A DNA stretch of 64,000 bases. Origin: an uncultured Porphyromonadaceae bacterium. Its GTDB lineage: Bacteria; Bacteroidota; Bacteroidia; Bacteroidales; Muribaculaceae. Shown piece after piece: positions 25,758 to 34,373 of this stretch. The stretch is from positions 29,525 to 93,524 of the forward strand of contig CAMCDS010000007.1 of assembly GCA_945873625.1 (NCBI GenBank). The letters run 5' to 3'. Below the pieces are notes generated by a model. It had not been told where the DNA came from. It searched no databases and saw only the letters and a program-made list of their open reading frames with translations. The first letter of the stretch is position 1. The number at the start of each line of letters is the position of its first letter. The translations under genes and the position numbers were made by a program.

Positions 25758-26818
25758 TTCTTCAGAATGCGTAGAAGTTCGCGTGCGTAAGTCAGCATCA
25801 GCAGCCGCATGAAGTGGCCGCCGGCAAAGGACTTGAAGGCCGCACGATGCATCGCAGAGAGCGACTCCATCGGATAGTCGCGCCGGCATTGCGCTATCAT
25901 CGGGTCGGCGAGCTGGGCGCGATACCATCGGCGCTTCTCACCGAGACTCATGCCGGAAAGCAGGAAATTTTTGGAAAACGACCTTATTATGTCGATGCCA
26001 TAGCGCAGGGCATAGAGCGCATCTTTGGGGGGCAGGCCGTCAGCGAGGATGAGGCCGTGAAGCGTTCGCGCGGCATCAAGTCCGCGGGTCATCAGGTCGG
26101 GAGCCGGATAATGCGACCTCGACATCGGGTTCTGACGATAGAGATAGACCACCTGCGTGCATACCCCGGCTCTTGCCGAGGCCCGCAAAGCCTGATAGCA
26201 ATAGATTATGTCTTCGCTTATGGCGTGAGGCACCTCGGAAAACACCACTCCGGCCCGAATCAGCATATCCCGCCGGAATATGGCCGAGCCGGCGGATGCC
26301 CCGTAATTGAGGTTGCGCTCCGAGGCATCCGCCGGGGGAGCCATAGTGGAAAGAGCCATGAGCCGCAGATCGTCGGGCGAGGAAAACACCTCCTCGGAAG
26401 GGATCACCGGATGGATCGGAACGGTCAGTTCGTCGGGGCCGCCGAGCTTGCCCATGTTGCCTCTCGATATGTCGAGGTCATGCTCATCCGCAAACGAGAG
26501 AAGCCGGCTGTAAGCTCCGGGAGCCACACGGTCGTCGGCGTCGAGAAAAGTAACATACTCTCCACGCGCATGTTCAAAACCTCGGTTGCGAGCTATGCCG
26601 GGGCCTCCGTTGCGCTCCATCCTCAACACCTTCACTCGCCCGTCGGCAGCGGCTATCTCCTCACAGATACGTGCGGTGTCGTCGGTCGACTTGTCGTCGA
26701 CCACGATTACCTCAAGATCCACCGAAGGGTCGGAAAGCGCGGATCCGATGGCTTCCCTGATGAAATCGGAAGCGTTCCAGGCGGCTATTATCACACTCAG
26801 TCGCGGGCTGGCGTTCAT
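25754..26818 (-). CDS. Family 2 glycosyltransferase
   Basis: A 354-residue GT-A glycosyltransferase. The N terminus reads LSVIIAAWNASDFIREAIGSAL, then VDLEVIVVDDKSTDDT, GGPGIARNRGFEHARGEYV and the metal site FLDADDRV near residue 95. These are textbook GT2 motifs. The C-terminal 120 residues are helical and may set acceptor specificity; no clear membrane helix is present. It is coupled to the GT4 gene by a 4-base overlap and lies 13 bases after bcp. The two transferases probably act in sequence on the same glycan. Confidence 0.9.
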   Translation of the reverse strand: MNASPRLSVIIAAWNASDFIREAIGSALSDPSVDLEVIVVDDKSTDDTARICEEIAAADGRVKVLRMERNGGPGIARNRGFEHARGEYVTFLDADDRVAPGAYSRLLSFADEHDLDISRGNMGKLGGPDELTVPIHPVIPSEEVFSSPDDLRLMALSTMAPPADASERNLNYGASAGSAIFRRDMLIRAGVVFSEVPHAISEDIIYCYQALRASARAGVCTQVVYLYRQNPMSRSHYPAPDLMTRGLDAARTLHGLILADGLPPKDALYALRYGIDIIRSFSKNFLLSGMSLGEKRRWYRAQLADPMIAQCRRDYPMESLSAMHRAAFKSFAGGHFMRLLMLTYARELLRILKK

Positions 26819-26831
26819 CTCTGCTCGGCGA

Positions 26832-27287
26832 TTATTCCTTTACTGCTTCGAGCAGCTGACCGGCTGCGTCTTTGGTGTTAACTTTCGAGATGATGTGGCT
26901 CACCTTATGGTCGGCGTCGAGCACGAAGGTAGTGCGCACTATACCCATATATTCGCGTCCGGCCATCTTCTTCATCTGCCATACGCCGGCCTCCTCGCAG
27001 AGCTTATGGTCGGTATCGGCGATGAGGATGAAGGGGAGCGAATGTTTGGCGGCGAACTTCTGATGGCTCGCCGCGCTGTCTTTGCTCACGCCGATCACCA
27101 CATATCCCTGCGCCGTGAGGCTCTCATAGCCGTCGCGGAAGCTGCAGGCCTCGGCCGTGCAGCCGGGAGTGTTGTCTTTGGGATAGAAATAGACCACGAA
27201 ACGCTTTCCCGGAAAGTCGGAAAGCTTCACTTCCTTCCCTTCGGCATCGATGCCGAGAAGGTCGGGGAAAATATCACCTGTATTCAT
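26832..27287 (-). CDS. bcp: Thioredoxin-dependent thiol peroxidase (Bcp/PrxQ)
   Basis: A 151-residue atypical 2-Cys peroxiredoxin. The motif TPGCTAEACSFRD places the peroxidatic Cys at 43 and the resolving Cys at 48, the PrxQ arrangement. VVYFYPKDNTPGCT and the later GVSKDSAASHQKF are typical. It reduces hydrogen and organic peroxides with thioredoxin as electron donor in the cytosol. Its ATG overlaps the stop of the PHP phosphatase gene by four bases, so translation is probably coupled. Length matches the family. Confidence 0.96.
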   Translation of the reverse strand: MNTGDIFPDLLGIDAEGKEVKLSDFPGKRFVVYFYPKDNTPGCTAEACSFRDGYESLTAQGYVVIGVSKDSAASHQKFAAKHSLPFILIADTDHKLCEEAGVWQMKKMAGREYMGIVRTTFVLDADHKVSHIISKVNTKDAAGQLLEAVKE

Positions 27288-28102
27288 TTTGATTTCAGTT
27301 TTTCAAGTTTATCGAAAGCCATTCTCCTACCCTCCTCTATCTTGTCGGGATAGTGCGCGTCGCTGTTCACGGCTATAGGCACACCTGCGGCAAGGAGCTT
27401 CGGCCACCACATTTCGTGGGGGAAGAAACGGTCTTTCGTATTGATGTATTTCGTATTTATTTCAACCACTACCCCGGCCGAGACGGCATGGCTCACCACG
27501 TCGTCGATCAAAGCCTCATACCACTGATACTGCTCCAGCTCCGGATCGACGGTAACGGCATTCTGGGCAATCTTGTCGAAATGGCCGAGCATGTCGAAGC
27601 CGCCGCGCTCAAGCATGGTGAGCACCTGCTCATAGAACTTCTCCACCACATAGCGCAGGTCGCCCGAATAAGCCTCCTTGAGGTAACGGCGGAAACGTTC
27701 GGCACTGCCGTCGCAGTCTACCGGGATGCCGTCCTGGTTAGGCACGAAGTGTACCGACCCTATGCGATAGTCGAGCGGCAGACGCTGGAAATAGTCGATG
27801 TGCGGACCGAAGTCGGGCGATATGAAGTCTATCTCCATAGCCGCATACAGCCTCGGCATGATGTCGGGAGATTCCGACAGGCGGCGCACCTCGTCGATAA
27901 ACAGAGGCACGGATTCCCGGCTCATGTTGCAGGGCGAGTCTACGCATATCGGCGAATGGGGCGAGAAACCGTAATGAAGCATACCGCACTCGCCGGCGCT
28001 CCGAGCCATCTCCTCCATCGTGGCACGGCCGTCGCAGAACTGCGTGTGCGAATGAAGGTTATACCTGTCCGTAGCCGCCGTTATGTCAGTTATAAGGCTC
28101 AT
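27284..28102 (-). CDS. PHP-family histidinol-phosphatase-like hydrolase
   Basis: A 272-residue PHP-domain metallohydrolase of the HisK/HisJ type. Metal ligands are visible as HSH (His17, His19), His43, the HSP motif (His49), AMEIDF, GSVHFV, MLGHFDK and the terminal NSDAHYP. Family members hydrolyse histidinol phosphate in histidine synthesis or related phosphoesters. There are no his genes nearby; the gene sits inside an operon with cstA and bcp, so another phosphoester is possible. It begins two bases after the cstA stop and overlaps bcp by four bases. Soluble, cytosolic. Confidence 0.87.
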   Translation of the reverse strand: MSLITDITAATDRYNLHSHTQFCDGRATMEEMARSAGECGMLHYGFSPHSPICVDSPCNMSRESVPLFIDEVRRLSESPDIMPRLYAAMEIDFISPDFGPHIDYFQRLPLDYRIGSVHFVPNQDGIPVDCDGSAERFRRYLKEAYSGDLRYVVEKFYEQVLTMLERGGFDMLGHFDKIAQNAVTVDPELEQYQWYEALIDDVVSHAVSAGVVVEINTKYINTKDRFFPHEMWWPKLLAAGVPIAVNSDAHYPDKIEEGRRMAFDKLEKLKSK

Positions 28103-28104
28103 AG

Positions 28105-29571
28105 TCAGTTGTTGGAAAGAGCGGGTTGAGCATTTCTCAGGCGGAGGAAGCGGGAGAAGAGGAGGAGCATCACGCAGGAGGTGGCAAGGCCGATGCCGAG
28201 CGAGAACTCATATCCGATTCCGATGCCCCAGATAGCCTCGGTGAGCGCGCCAAAACCTTCAGGTGCGAAGAAGATATAAGTAACCGTTACGCACGTCATG
28301 AATAGGGCGGGCACAAGAGTGATGATATAGGGCTTCGCCTCCTTGGCAAGATAGACGGTGATGGCCCAGAGGGTGAAGACGGAGAGCACCTGGTTGCACC
28401 ATGCGAAGTAGCGCCAGAGGGCGTCGTAGGGCAGCAGCATGATGAGGAAGCAGAGGGCGAAGATTGGCACCGAGACAGCAAGGCGCTTTGCTATCTTCTT
28501 CTGCTTTATTCCCATGAAGTCGGCGGCTATGAGGCGTGCCGAGCGGAGTGCGGTGTCGCCCGAGGTAATCGGGGCGGCTATCACGCCGAGGATGGCGAGG
28601 ATGCCGCCGAATGTGCCAAGCCATGAGCGCGAGAGGCTGTCTACGAGCAAAGCAGGCGAACCATTGCCAAGGAACTCCTGCAGACCTCCGTAGCCGCCCG
28701 TGAAGGCCACGGCTGCCGCAGCCCATATAAGGGCCACGATACCCTCGGCCACCATGGCGCCGTAGAACACGGGACGGGCATATTTCTCATTGCTGAGGCA
28801 GCGGGCCATCATGGGGCTCTGCGTGGCGTGGAAGCCGGAGATGGCTCCGCAGGCTATCGAGACGAACATCATCGGGAAGATGGGATTGGCCTCGGGGTCG
28901 GGCTTATGGTTATAGAACTGTTGCCATATCTCCGGCACGCTTCCGGCATGGACGAAAAGCATCACCATGATGCCGACGGCCATGAAGAGGAGCGCCACTC
29001 CGAAGAGGGGATAGAGCTTTCCGATAAGTTTGTCGACGGGGAGAAGCGTGGCCGCCATGTAGTAGCAGAAGATGACGATGATCCAGAAGAGGCGGTCGAG
29101 GCTCGACGGGGTAAGCATCGCAAGCAGGTCGGCGGGATTGTAGACAAACACCGCGCCCACGAGAATCATCAGCAGCAGGGCAAAGACACGCATCACGTTC
29201 TTCACCTTGCCTCCGAGCTGTCCGCCCACTATCTCGGGAAGCGATGCGCCACCCTGACGGATAGAGAGCATACCCGACAGATAATCATGGACGGCGCCGG
29301 CGAAGATGGTTCCGAACACAATCCAGAGAAAAGCTGCCGGGCCATACATGATGCCCATTATAGCACCGAAGATGGGGCCGAGGCCGGCGATGTTGAGAAA
29401 CTGAATTAGAAAGATCTTCCACGTGGGCAGAGCCACATAGTCGACGCCGTCGCCCATGGTGTGGACCGGAGTCTTGCGCGCCGGATCGGCGCCAAACACG
29501 CGCGCGACGAACTTTCCGTATGTGAAATATCCGGCTACGAGTATGGCCAGAGCGATTACAAACGATATCAT
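28105..29571 (-). CDS. cstA: Carbon starvation protein A family transporter
   Basis: A 488-residue integral membrane protein with about 13-14 predicted helices. It carries CstA family signatures: TYGKFVARVFGADPARKTPVH, FGAIMGIMYGPAAFLWIVFG, GFHATQSPMMARCL and GDTALRSARL. In E. coli CstA and its paralogue BtsT import pyruvate and peptides under starvation. This version is shorter than the 700-residue E. coli CstA, as usual in Bacteroidetes. Its start overlaps the stop of the PD40/TPR gene by four bases, and the PHP gene follows after two bases. No CRP-like site is evident, and control is likely from the operon promoter at 31030-31062. Confidence 0.93.
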   Translation of the reverse strand: MISFVIALAILVAGYFTYGKFVARVFGADPARKTPVHTMGDGVDYVALPTWKIFLIQFLNIAGLGPIFGAIMGIMYGPAAFLWIVFGTIFAGAVHDYLSGMLSIRQGGASLPEIVGGQLGGKVKNVMRVFALLLMILVGAVFVYNPADLLAMLTPSSLDRLFWIIVIFCYYMAATLLPVDKLIGKLYPLFGVALLFMAVGIMVMLFVHAGSVPEIWQQFYNHKPDPEANPIFPMMFVSIACGAISGFHATQSPMMARCLSNEKYARPVFYGAMVAEGIVALIWAAAAVAFTGGYGGLQEFLGNGSPALLVDSLSRSWLGTFGGILAILGVIAAPITSGDTALRSARLIAADFMGIKQKKIAKRLAVSVPIFALCFLIMLLPYDALWRYFAWCNQVLSVFTLWAITVYLAKEAKPYIITLVPALFMTCVTVTYIFFAPEGFGALTEAIWGIGIGYEFSLGIGLATSCVMLLLFSRFLRLRNAQPALSNN

Positions 29572-30992
29572 GATGTCAGTTTAGTATTCTGTTTCAGAGC
29601 GCGGTATACGTCGCTCCTGAGTCTGCGGAGGCGTCCGAGGTCGGTCTCGAGGGCCTTCTCGGCGGCGAGTATCTCCTCGCCGAGCGGCTTCGACCTGCGC
29701 CCGGCATACCGGCGGCGCATATCGCGAAGCTGAGCCTCGTCGGCCTCATACTTCTTCTGCGCGTCGACATACCGCTTCATGGCCTCCCTCGCCTCGGGAG
29801 TTGGCAGGTCAGACAGGTTTCTGTATACCTTTCCCTTCCCCGCCGGGAGATAAAACTCCGCCTTCTTCACCTTCTCGTCGGGGTCGATGGCGGCCAGCGT
29901 GGCGAGGAGTTCGGCGTAGTCTTCATCACCACGGGTGTCGGCGATGCTTTGCAGACGGGCGAAAGCCACCACGTCGTCCTCGTCCGGGTTATAGTTGGTG
30001 CGCAGGTCGTTGACGGCAAACACGTAGACGGTAACCTTCCCGTCGAGGCGGTTGCGGTCGGTGGCCCACCAGCCGACGCCGTTCAGCTCGTCGATGGCGA
30101 GCATGAAATCGTCGTAAGGTGAATTATATGGCATTCCGAGATTGCTCGGCTGCAGGTATTCGCCGGTGGCAGCGTCGCGCGAGGCCACGAAAATGTCGTA
30201 GCCTCCGATAGACTCCGGGCCGTCGTTGGCGAAATAGAGCGTCAGACCGTCGGGCATCATGAAGGGATAGTCGCTGTCGCCTTCGAGCAGCCCGTCGCCG
30301 GTGAGCACCGGAGCGTGCCACGTGCCGTCGGTGAGCTTCATCGACTCGAAGATGCGCTGGGTGCCGATCGTGTCAGGCTCAGCCCACATCATGAAATCGC
30401 CGGCCTCGTTGACATAAGCCATCGAGGCGAGCTGTTTCCCCTCCTCGAAGGGGAGTACGGAAGGAGCGGCAAGGCGTCCGGCCGACGAGGGGATTCTGTA
30501 AGCCTTGTAGAAATCGGGATAATCGACAGCCAGGCTGTCGATGACGGCTATCTTCTCCACCCGGTCGAGGAAAGCCGTGGCGTCGGCTATGCGTGCCTCC
30601 TCACGCTCGGCCTCCACATCGAGCGGCTTGCGTGCCTTGTTCTTGAGCTGCCGATAGCGGGCATACAGCTGCGAGGCCTGCGGGAAGTCGTAGTCGAGAT
30701 ATGCGAGCCGGCCGAGGAAACGGTAGGCGTCGGCCACGCCTTTGGCCTTTGCGGCCTCGAAACAGTCGCGGGCAGCATCGTAGTCGCCCTCCTCGAGCAG
30801 ACACTCGCCGAGCATCTCGTTGAGCACACCCGAATGAGCGCCCTTAGGCGCACGCTGCAGCTCCGCCCGGATAATCTGTGCGGCAGCCGCATAGTCGGCT
30901 CCGTCGATGAGCGCACGGGCGTCGGAAGCCACGTCGGCCGAAGCCGAGGCCGCCGCGAGGGAGAGAAATATGGACAGTAGTGTATATTTCAC
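29568..30992 (-). CDS. Exported TPR and PD40 beta-propeller protein
   Basis: A 474-residue exported protein. Residues 1-19 form a signal peptide; about 20-130 consist of TPR-like helices (ALIDGADYAAAAQIIRAELQ, GECLLEEGDYDAARDCFEAA, LAYLDYDFPQASQLYARYR). The middle contains PD40-type propeller strands (YPFMMPDGLTLYFANDGPES then GGYDIFVASRD). The C-terminal 90 residues are Arg/Lys/Glu-rich and probably coiled coil. Related PD40/TPR proteins in Bacteroidetes often carry an OmpA domain and take part in envelope assembly or gliding; no OmpA domain is present here. It is the first gene of the operon that continues into cstA. Function unknown. Confidence 0.78.
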   Translation of the reverse strand: MKYTLLSIFLSLAAASASADVASDARALIDGADYAAAAQIIRAELQRAPKGAHSGVLNEMLGECLLEEGDYDAARDCFEAAKAKGVADAYRFLGRLAYLDYDFPQASQLYARYRQLKNKARKPLDVEAEREEARIADATAFLDRVEKIAVIDSLAVDYPDFYKAYRIPSSAGRLAAPSVLPFEEGKQLASMAYVNEAGDFMMWAEPDTIGTQRIFESMKLTDGTWHAPVLTGDGLLEGDSDYPFMMPDGLTLYFANDGPESIGGYDIFVASRDAATGEYLQPSNLGMPYNSPYDDFMLAIDELNGVGWWATDRNRLDGKVTVYVFAVNDLRTNYNPDEDDVVAFARLQSIADTRGDEDYAELLATLAAIDPDEKVKKAEFYLPAGKGKVYRNLSDLPTPEAREAMKRYVDAQKKYEADEAQLRDMRRRYAGRRSKPLGEEILAAEKALETDLGRLRRLRSDVYRALKQNTKLTS

Positions 30993-31029
30993 GCTATTGA
31001 CAGCTGAGATTTGACAATTGTATATGGCG

Positions 31030-31062
31030 CGAATTTACAAAATTCCGACCGTCCCGCCAAAT
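31030..31062 (-). promoter_or_regulatory. Promoter of the six-gene minus-strand operon
   Basis: On the minus strand TAAATTCG (31030-31037) resembles TAnnTTTG, and TTTGG (31057-31061) lies about 19-20 bases upstream as the -33 box. It precedes the PD40/TPR gene by about 40 bases. Confidence 0.65.
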
Positions 31063-31180
31063 TTTCACCCAACAATCTTCCCGACCCTCCCCCGAACTCC
31101 CCCTCTGTCCTTTTTTATTTAGTTTACCCGACTACCTAATACCAACTCTACCATTTACGACTATTTCAAAACAATTGAAA

Positions 31181-31420
31181 ATGGATAAACTCAAAGACGC
31201 TTACGATTTCATAAATCATTATCGCAAACGCAACAAGCCTGTGCCGGAAGATGTAATCGAGGAAGCACGCAATGCGGAGGTTGAATGGCTACGACTTGAA
31301 CTAACGTCGGCTTTTCAGGAACATATACAACCTATTCTCGACAAAATAGAGTCAAATATGGTAGTGTTTCACGGTGTGTGTCTGAGGCTTGAGTGGACTC
31401 GCCTCAGACACACTCTGTGA
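31181..31420 (+). CDS. Small hypothetical protein running into a hairpin
   Basis: A 79-residue ORF from the ATG at 31181 (a TTG lies two codons earlier). I do not recognise it. The first 60 residues are strongly amphipathic and acidic-basic (DKLKDAYDFINHYRKRNKP, EEARNAEVEWLRLEL), with codon use more AT-rich than the neighbours. The last 18 codons fall inside the large inverted repeat at 31364-31425, so the natural end may have been lost. It could be a remnant of a larger gene or a genuine small protein. There is no partner gene; the CobW gene converges on it. Confidence 0.4.
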   Translation: MDKLKDAYDFINHYRKRNKPVPEDVIEEARNAEVEWLRLELTSAFQEHIQPILDKIESNMVVFHGVCLRLEWTRLRHTL

Positions 31421-31425
31421 AACAC
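31364..31425. terminator. Long hairpin between convergent genes
   Basis: GTGTTTCAC (9 bp) and GTGTGTCTGAGGC (13 bp) pair with matching arms around a 12-base loop, with a 3x3 internal bulge between them. It starts inside the small ORF and ends 6 bases from the CobW stop. It has no T run, so a repeat origin is as likely as termination. Confidence 0.6.
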
Positions 31426-31430
31426 GACCT

Positions 31431-32684
31431 CTACCTCGGGGCGAGACAGTCGTCGAGGGCCTTCTCGATGGCCTCACGGTCGATGTCGCGCCCGATTATC
31501 ACGAGCTTTATCATCCGGTCGCCATATTCTTCGTCCCAGTCGCGTTCGAGTCCAGGCTCCTGCTTCATCAGCTCGCGAAGCTCGTCTTCGGGAGCTGTGG
31601 CAAACCAGAGGCCGGCCTGAGTTAGCTTCTTCTGCGTGCCGGCCTGCTCGAAGAGGTAAGACATGTCGCGGTCTGAGCTGAAATATATCACCCCCTTGGT
31701 GCGGATGATTCCTTTCGGCCAATCGCGCGAGACGAAGCGGTCGAACTTAGTGATTTCAAACGGACGGCGGCGATAGTAGACGAAAGTACGGATGCCGTAT
31801 TCCTCGGCCTCGCCCTCGCCGTGATGATGCTTGCAGTGGTGGCATCCGCAGTCCTCGCCATGCTCATGGTGATGGTCGTGCTCATGCTCATGGTCGTGCT
31901 CATGGTGATGATGGTGGTGTTCCTCCTCCTCATCGTGCTCGGCGCCGTGGCTTTCGAGCACCTGCACCCAAGCGGCCGACGTCGCCACCTTCTCGAAATC
32001 GAAGAGCGAGGTAGAGAGCAGCTCGTCGAGAGGCACGTCGCAATAGTCGCAGTCGATGATGCGGGCCTTCGGCTGGATGGCGCGGAGCGTGGCCCGGATG
32101 CGTCCTGCCTCTTCGGCCGACACCTCGCTTATCTTGTTGAGCAGAATGAGGTTGCAGAACTCCACCTGCTCAATGATGAGGTTCTCTATATCCTCCTCGT
32201 CGAGATTCTTCGAGGCGAGGGCGTCGCCGCATCCGAACTCATCGCGCAGACGGAGCGCGTCGACCACCGTGCAGATGCAGTCGAGGCGCGGCAGGCAGCC
32301 GGCGCTGTATTTCGGTTCGAGAGAGGGGATGCTGCAGATGGTGCGGGCTATTGGAGCGGGCTCGCAGATGCCGCTCGCCTCGATTACTATATAGTCGAAG
32401 TCGCCCGAGTTGGAGAGTTCACACAGCTGCTCCACGAGGTCCATCTTCAGCGTGCAGCATATACATCCGTTCTGGAGGGCGACGAGGTCGGCGTCTTCCT
32501 CCTTCTGTCCTACCACTCCACCCTTGCGGATGAGCGACGCGTCGATATTGACCTCGCCTATATCGTTCACTATCACAGCGAATCTGATTCCGCTGCGGTT
32601 GGCGAGTATGCGGTTGAGGAGAGTGGTCTTTCCGCTGCCGAGGTATCCGGTCAGCAGCAATACGGGTATCTGTTTGCGAATCAT
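31431..32684 (-). CDS. CobW/G3E GTPase with His-rich metal-binding insert
   Basis: A 417-residue GTPase of the COG0523/G3E family, which insert or traffic metals using GTP hydrolysis. The P-loop GYLGSGKTT is at 13-21, the family's metal site CICC at 74-77, and NKIS at 183-186. A His-rich stretch (246-289) contains more than twenty His and three Cys (279, 281, 284), followed by the CobW C-terminal domain (about 298-410). Such inserts store or sense zinc, nickel or cobalt. No cobalamin-synthesis or Zur gene is adjacent, although the B12-uptake locus is 7 kb away. Zinc allocation under scarcity is a common role of COG0523 proteins; the metal here is unproven. Confidence 0.9.
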   Translation of the reverse strand: MIRKQIPVLLLTGYLGSGKTTLLNRILANRSGIRFAVIVNDIGEVNIDASLIRKGGVVGQKEEDADLVALQNGCICCTLKMDLVEQLCELSNSGDFDYIVIEASGICEPAPIARTICSIPSLEPKYSAGCLPRLDCICTVVDALRLRDEFGCGDALASKNLDEEDIENLIIEQVEFCNLILLNKISEVSAEEAGRIRATLRAIQPKARIIDCDYCDVPLDELLSTSLFDFEKVATSAAWVQVLESHGAEHDEEEEHHHHHHEHDHEHEHDHHHEHGEDCGCHHCKHHHGEGEAEEYGIRTFVYYRRRPFEITKFDRFVSRDWPKGIIRTKGVIYFSSDRDMSYLFEQAGTQKKLTQAGLWFATAPEDELRELMKQEPGLERDWDEEYGDRMIKLVIIGRDIDREAIEKALDDCLAPR

Positions 32685-32758
32685 TTTAAAGAGAGTTTAG
32701 GCAAACTCCCCCGGGATGAACCGAATCATCCTCAGGGGAGCAATTCTGAGATATAAAC

Positions 32759-32791
32759 AAGCGCGGAGCCATCAGGGTTCTGGCTCCGCGC
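32759..32791 (-). terminator. Terminator of ffh
   Basis: The stem GCGCGGAGCCA / TGGCTCCGCGC (11 bp, 9-base loop) is followed on the minus strand by TTGTTT. It lies just beyond the ffh stop. Confidence 0.75.
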
Positions 32792-32807
32792 GGGGTTCTT
32801 GTTACGG

Positions 32808-34151
32808 TCAGCGGCGGAAACCTTTTTGTCCGCGCATCTGCTTCATCATCTTCATGGGGTTCTTCATCGTGGTGGCCATGTGCATCATCTTGCGGGTCTG
32901 GTCAAACTGCTTGAGCAGGCGGTTTACGTCCTGCAGCGACGTGCCGGAGCCCTTTGCTATGCGCTGGCGGCGGCTGGCGTTGATGATTTCGGGGTTATGT
33001 CGCTCGTCGGGCGTCATCGACTGTATGATGGCCTCGATTCCCTTGAAGGAATCGTTGTCGATGTCGATGTCCTTGATAGCCTTTCCGAGGCCGGGAATCA
33101 TCGAGGCGAGATCCTTGATGTTGCCCATCTTCTTTATCTGATGAATCTGCTTGAGGAAGTCGTCGAAGTCAAACTTATTCTTGCGGATTTTCTCGTTGAG
33201 CTTCTCGGCTTCCTTCTGGTCGTAGATTTCCTGGGCGCGCTTGGCGAGCTCCACGATGTCGCCCATACCGAGGATACGGTTGGCCATACCTTCGGGGTTG
33301 AACTCCTGGAGGTCTTCGAGCTTCTCGCCGATACCGACAAACTTGATGGGCTTGTCGACCACGGTGCGGATCGAGAGTGCGGCGCCGCCACGGGTGTCGC
33401 CGTCGAGCTTGGTGAGGATAACACCGTCGAAGTCGAGGCGCTGGTTGAACTCGCGCGCCGTGTTGACGGCGTCCTGACCGGTCATAGAGTCGACCACGAA
33501 GAGGGTCTCCTGCGGGTTGACGGCCTTCTTGATGCGCTCGATCTCGTCCATCATCTGCTCGTCTACGGCAAGGCGGCCGGCGGTGTCGATGATCACGAGG
33601 TCGAGGTGATGCTCCTTGGCGTGGCGGATACCGTTGAGGGCGATTTCCACCGGATTCTTGTTGTCGTCCTCGCTATATACGGGCACGTCGATCTGCGAGG
33701 CGAGCACCTTCAGCTGCTCGATGGCGGCGGGACGGTAGACGTCGCCGGCCACCAGCAGGGGACGCTTACCTTTCTGCGACTTGAGCTTGCGGGCGAGCTT
33801 GGCGGTGAAAGTGGTCTTACCCGAACCTTGCAGACCCGACATAAGGATTACGGTCGGATTTCCCGAGAGGTTGAGGGGGGCCTCCTTTCCGCCCATGAGG
33901 GCGGCCAGCTCGTCGTGGACGATCTCGATCATCTTCTCCTTCGGTTTCAGGGCGTTGATGACGTTCTGTCCGATGGCCTTCTGCTTTACATTGTCGGTAA
34001 ACTGCTTGGCGACCTTATAGTTGACGTCGGCGTCCATGAGGGCGCGGCGCACATCCTTGAGGGTCTCGGCTATGTTGATTTCTGTGATTCGGCCTTCGCC
34101 TTTCAATATCTTGAACGAGCGTTCGAGACGGTCGGATAGATTCTGAAACAT
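32808..34151 (-). CDS. ffh: Signal recognition particle protein Ffh
   Basis: A 447-residue SRP54 GTPase that binds signal sequences emerging from the ribosome and, with 4.5S RNA and FtsY, delivers them to SecYEG. The N domain is at 1-90, the G domain at about 91-295 with G1 GLQGSGKTT (106-114) and later VIIDTAGR and TKLDGD, and the M domain at about 330-447 ends in the Met-rich MMHMATTMKNPMKMMKQM that lines the signal-peptide groove. Its ATG is only 16 bp from MITE copy B, so its 5' leader must include or pass through that element. panC-panD lie upstream on the same strand and could provide read-through transcription. Confidence 0.97.
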   Translation of the reverse strand: MFQNLSDRLERSFKILKGEGRITEINIAETLKDVRRALMDADVNYKVAKQFTDNVKQKAIGQNVINALKPKEKMIEIVHDELAALMGGKEAPLNLSGNPTVILMSGLQGSGKTTFTAKLARKLKSQKGKRPLLVAGDVYRPAAIEQLKVLASQIDVPVYSEDDNKNPVEIALNGIRHAKEHHLDLVIIDTAGRLAVDEQMMDEIERIKKAVNPQETLFVVDSMTGQDAVNTAREFNQRLDFDGVILTKLDGDTRGGAALSIRTVVDKPIKFVGIGEKLEDLQEFNPEGMANRILGMGDIVELAKRAQEIYDQKEAEKLNEKIRKNKFDFDDFLKQIHQIKKMGNIKDLASMIPGLGKAIKDIDIDNDSFKGIEAIIQSMTPDERHNPEIINASRRQRIAKGSGTSLQDVNRLLKQFDQTRKMMHMATTMKNPMKMMKQMRGQKGFRR

Positions 34152-34167
34152 CTGGTGTCTGCTTTAA

Positions 34168-34362
34168 GAGTATGTTTGAAGTTAACTTCTATTCACTTGA
34201 AGAGGATTTTTTGAGATGATTCCGCAAGTCGAAGAGGGAGCGATGCGGGCATCGAGACCGATGAGGCTTGGCGGAATCAGCCAAAAAAGACCTTCAGGGG
34301 AATAGAAAGAATTTATTGCAGAAGTATGTTTAAATCAATTCGTGTTAAATTCAAACATACTC
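34168..34362. mobile_element. MITE copy B, 195 bp, TAA target duplication
   Basis: Same element as 17330-17522 and 50512-50706, flanked here by TAA on both sides (34165-34167 and 34363-34365). It fills the gap between the panD stop and the ffh start. Relative to copy A it carries GATTCCGC/GCGGAATC, a paired change that keeps the hairpin. Confidence 0.88.
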
Positions 34363-34373
34363 TAAGATGGTGG

